From contig DHJP01000014.1 in the NCBI GenBank assembly GCA_002404395.1, forward strand, positions 1 through 14,644: a stretch of DNA of 14,644 nucleotides, given 5' to 3'. Source of the stretch: Clostridiales bacterium UBA4717 (GTDB lineage: Bacteria; Bacillota; Clostridia; Oscillospirales; CAG-272). Numbering within the stretch: position 1 is the first letter of the stretch; each line of letters starts with the position of its first letter. The notes beneath the pieces were generated by a model. The model did no database searches and had not been told where the DNA came from. It saw only the letters and a program-made list of their open reading frames with translations. Of the stretch, positions 12,214 to 14,644 are shown piece by piece. Position numbers and translations under genes: made by a program.

Positions 12214-14472
12214 ATGAAAATATTGATGACTCTTATGAAGCTTGATATAGGCGGTGCGGAAACGCATGTGGTCGAGCTTTCAAAATCGTTGAAGCGGCGC
12301 GGACACGAGATCTTTGTCGCCTCCGGCGGCGGCGTATATGTCAGGGAGTTGGAGGAAGCGGGTATCGTTCACGTCACTCTGCCGCTTGACCGCAAAACTC
12401 CGCAGGCAATTTTAAAAAATTACTTTGGCTTAAAAAAGCTGATAAACCGTGAAAAATTCGATATAGTTCACGCCCATGCGCGTATTCCCGCCTTTATCTG
12501 CGGTCTGCTTGCCAAAAAATCGGGCTTCAAGTTCATTACTACCGCTCATTACGACTTCAAGCTCACCCCGCTTTATAAAAAATGCAGCGATTGGGGCGAA
12601 TATCAGCTCGCAGTCAGTCAGGACCTGAAGAATTATCTGGTTCAGAGCTATGGGGAAAATCCCGACAACATTTCCGTCACGATCAATGGGATCGACACCG
12701 ACAAGTTTAAGCGCGGCAGAAACGCCTCGGGTATCATGAAAGAGTTTGTGCTCGATCCGAACAAGCGTCGGATCCTGTACGTGGGGCGTATCGACCGTGA
12801 AGTCGCCAGAGCCGCAATTCTGCTTGCGGAGAACGCATATCGCATCGCAAACGAATACCCGGATACCGAAATAATCATAGTCGGCGGAGGGGATGCCTTT
12901 GATGAGCTTTCAAAGCTTGCCGCCGAATCAAACAGAGTCGCCGGGAGGCGCGCCGTGATACTTGCCGGTGCGCGCACCGATATTGCCGACTTCATCGCCG
13001 TTTCGGATATATTTGTCGGGGTATCCCGCGCCGCGCTCGAAGCAATGGCATCCGAAAAGCCGACCGTGCTGGCAGGCGCTCAGGGATACATGGGCATATT
13101 TGAACAGAGTATGCTTGAAACTGCCAAGCTCAACAACTTCACCTGCCGCGGAGAAGCGCCTGCTAACGGCGATATCCTGATCGAGGATATTTCAAAACTG
13201 CTCGGCACGCCGAAGTCCGAGCTTGAAGCAATAGGAAGCTACAATCGTTCCGTAGTCCTTGAATACTACTCGGTCTCAAAGATGACCGACGACTATCTTC
13301 ATGTATATGAAAACTGCGGCGCATTGCTGTGCGAACCTGGAGAAGTGATCATCAGCGGTTACTACGGATACGGCAATCTCGGTGACGACACGCTTTTAAG
13401 GTCGCTCATATCCTCACTCAGGCACGAAAAGCGCGATATCCGCATAACGGTGCTCTGCGCCAACCCGAAAAAAATGCGCAAGCTTTACGGCGTGCGCACA
13501 ATAAACCGATATGATCTGCCGGCGATCGTCCGTGAAATGAGATCGAAGAACGCCCGCATCCTCTTAAACGGCGGCGGCAGTCTTATCCAAGACGGGACAA
13601 GCGAGCGCAGTATGCTCTACTACGTAAGCATAATGAAACTTGCAAAGCGTTTGGGGCTAAAGCTCGTGCTGTATGCAAACGGTATAGGTCCGCTTTACAG
13701 CGAAAAAAGCAAAGCCCGCGCAAAGCAGATAATCGACAGCGCCGATATGATCACATTAAGGGAACCGAGTTCGCTTGAGTTGATACGCGAGCTCGGATGC
13801 AGCGCTGCCGCCGACAGGGCGCGTATCAGCGCCGACCCCGCTTTTTGCACCTTGAACTCCGACCCCGAGTGGGTGCGCTTCGTGCTGAAGCGCGAGGGAA
13901 TCGACCCGAATCGCAAGTTCTTTATGGTCTCGGTCCGTCCGGGCAATACGCTCTCGGCAACCGATCGGGCCGACTATGATTCACGGCTTATTGACGAGCT
14001 TGCCGCCGCAATAAGCGTCGTTCATCAAAAGACCGGTATGATTCCGATATTTGTTCCCTTTCAAAGTACGGTCGATGCCGAGATGACTTCCAAGCTTCGA
14101 AGCAAAGCGGGTTGCGGAATGATACTTTCGGGGCTTTGCGCTACCGAGCTGACAGGCGTGCTTGCAAAATGCGAATTTGCGATCAGTATGCGTTTGCATC
14201 TGCTGATCTTTGCCGCCTCGGTATCGGTGCCGGTGATCGGACTTTCATACGACCGAAAAGTCGATGCTTTCTTAAACTATATCGGCGAGCCTTTTATCGC
14301 GGATATAAGAAGCTTCACCGCCGCCGAGCTTGAATCCATGACAGACGAAATACTCAAAAGCTCGGAAAATATAAAAAGATCGCTTGCGGAAAAATCGGCA
14401 AGGCTCAGAAAGCTTTCCGAACAGGACGCCGCGCTTTTGGTATCAATGCTCAGACAAACAGACAATCGTTAA
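12214..14472 (+). CDS. csaB: Two-domain protein: GT4-type glycosyltransferase fused to CsaB-like polysaccharide pyruvyl transferase
   Basis: A 752-residue protein with two enzymes in one chain. Residues 1 to about 365 form a GT-B fold GT4 glycosyltransferase: MKLDIGGAETHVVELSKSL (8-26), FDIVHAHARIPAF, VTINGIDTDKF and RILYVGRIDREV. The EX7E motif is degenerate: SRAALEAMASEKP keeps the second Glu (276), but the position of the first holds Val268. From 378 on, VIISGYYGYGNLGDDTLL, ARILLNGGGSLIQDGTSERS, VLYANGIGPL and SADPAF identify a CsaB-type pyruvyl transferase, which adds ketal pyruvate to secondary cell wall polysaccharide, the ligand of S-layer homology (SLH) domains. CsaB alone is about 360 residues, as here. 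A single uninterrupted frame and one ribosome site (AGGTGA, 12205-12210) support a true fusion. It is cytoplasmic, with no signal or membrane segment, and probably co-transcribed with the foldase gene. Confidence 0.9.
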   Translation: MKILMTLMKLDIGGAETHVVELSKSLKRRGHEIFVASGGGVYVRELEEAGIVHVTLPLDRKTPQAILKNYFGLKKLINREKFDIVHAHARIPAFICGLLAKKSGFKFITTAHYDFKLTPLYKKCSDWGEYQLAVSQDLKNYLVQSYGENPDNISVTINGIDTDKFKRGRNASGIMKEFVLDPNKRRILYVGRIDREVARAAILLAENAYRIANEYPDTEIIIVGGGDAFDELSKLAAESNRVAGRRAVILAGARTDIADFIAVSDIFVGVSRAALEAMASEKPTVLAGAQGYMGIFEQSMLETAKLNNFTCRGEAPANGDILIEDISKLLGTPKSELEAIGSYNRSVVLEYYSVSKMTDDYLHVYENCGALLCEPGEVIISGYYGYGNLGDDTLLRSLISSLRHEKRDIRITVLCANPKKMRKLYGVRTINRYDLPAIVREMRSKNARILLNGGGSLIQDGTSERSMLYYVSIMKLAKRLGLKLVLYANGIGPLYSEKSKARAKQIIDSADMITLREPSSLELIRELGCSAAADRARISADPAFCTLNSDPEWVRFVLKREGIDPNRKFFMVSVRPGNTLSATDRADYDSRLIDELAAAISVVHQKTGMIPIFVPFQSTVDAEMTSKLRSKAGCGMILSGLCATELTGVLAKCEFAISMRLHLLIFAASVSVPVIGLSYDRKVDAFLNYIGEPFIADIRSFTAAELESMTDEILKSSENIKRSLAEKSARLRKLSEQDAALLVSMLRQTDNR

Positions 14473-14530
14473 TCGCTTTTACGGGTGCGGTCGGCATAAA
14501 ACACACGATCGGTTTACGAAAGGTGAAAAA

Positions 14531-14644
14531 ATGTTCAAAAGTGTATTTATCAAATATTTTCTGGCTTTTATGCTGATCGTAATTATTTGCTTCACGGTGC
14601 TTTCGGCAGTTCTCTGCTCAACGGTAAACGACTTTGCGGCAACC
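14531..14644 (+). CDS. N-terminal 38 residues of a membrane protein, possibly a sensor histidine kinase (runs off right edge)
   Basis: Only the first 38 codons are present. ATG 14531 is preceded by AAAGGTGA (14519-14526) with 4 bases of spacing. The start MFKSVFIKYFLAFMLIVIIC is a short basic end followed by one long hydrophobic helix (about residues 9-29), after which residues TVNDFAAT begin a likely extracellular part. This is the usual opening of HAMP-type sensor histidine kinases in Clostridia, but no kinase motif lies within the window, so the call is a guess from the N-terminus alone. It lies 58 bp after the csaB fusion gene. I see no clear promoter or terminator in that gap, so co-transcription is plausible. 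Confidence 0.5.
   Translation, partial: MFKSVFIKYFLAFMLIVIICFTVLSAVLCSTVNDFAAT

Noticed and set aside
1..14644. Mobile elements, CRISPR arrays, tRNA and rRNA genes
   Set aside because: I looked for transposase-like frames, repeated spacers, tRNA cloverleaf patterns and rRNA signatures by eye and saw none.

Overview
The window looks like chromosomal DNA of a low-GC Gram-positive, most likely an uncultured or gut Clostridia (Oscillospiraceae-like) species. The reasons are the strong AGGAGG-type ribosome binding sites, consensus sigma-A promoters, a Firmicutes-type CpsC/CpsD/CpsB tyrosine-kinase module, the pth-mfd-PrsA-like foldase order known from Clostridia, and a CsaB-type pyruvyl transferase. 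Base composition appears even throughout. I see no insertion sequence, phage gene, tRNA, rRNA or CRISPR array. The placement is inferred from gene content, not from a database search.

Left part (1-2467): a leftward membrane-protein gene, probably the S component of an ECF transporter, runs off the left edge. It is divergent from a DUF975 membrane protein gene; both have near-consensus promoters in a 305-bp gap. A strong terminator and then a YgjP-like zinc metallopeptidase gene follow, the latter convergent with the next operon.

Middle (1763-6077): a leftward three-gene operon encodes a Wzz-type membrane adaptor (CpsC-like), a bacterial tyrosine kinase (CpsD-like) and a PHP-family phosphotyrosine phosphatase (CpsB-like). 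This is a complete phosphorylation switch with no glycosyltransferase or flippase gene attached. Divergent from it is a long-chain acyl-CoA synthetase gene with an operator-like palindrome upstream.

Right (6141-14644): rplS with its own extended -10 promoter and a possible autoregulatory leader, then a weak terminator, then pth and mfd, then a PrsA-like lipoprotein gene with its own promoter, then a two-domain GT4 glycosyltransferase-CsaB fusion, and finally the first 38 codons of a membrane protein that may be a sensor kinase. The right half joins housekeeping functions (translation, stalled-tRNA rescue, transcription-coupled repair) to an envelope pair (extracytoplasmic foldase plus wall-polymer pyruvylation).

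Most of the window is ordinary conserved chromosome. The points most worth a second look are the GT4-CsaB fusion, the stand-alone tyrosine kinase switch, the palindromes upstream of the acyl-CoA synthetase and rplS genes, and the stem-loops directly upstream of ribosome binding sites. I did not find clear evidence of a new biological system.
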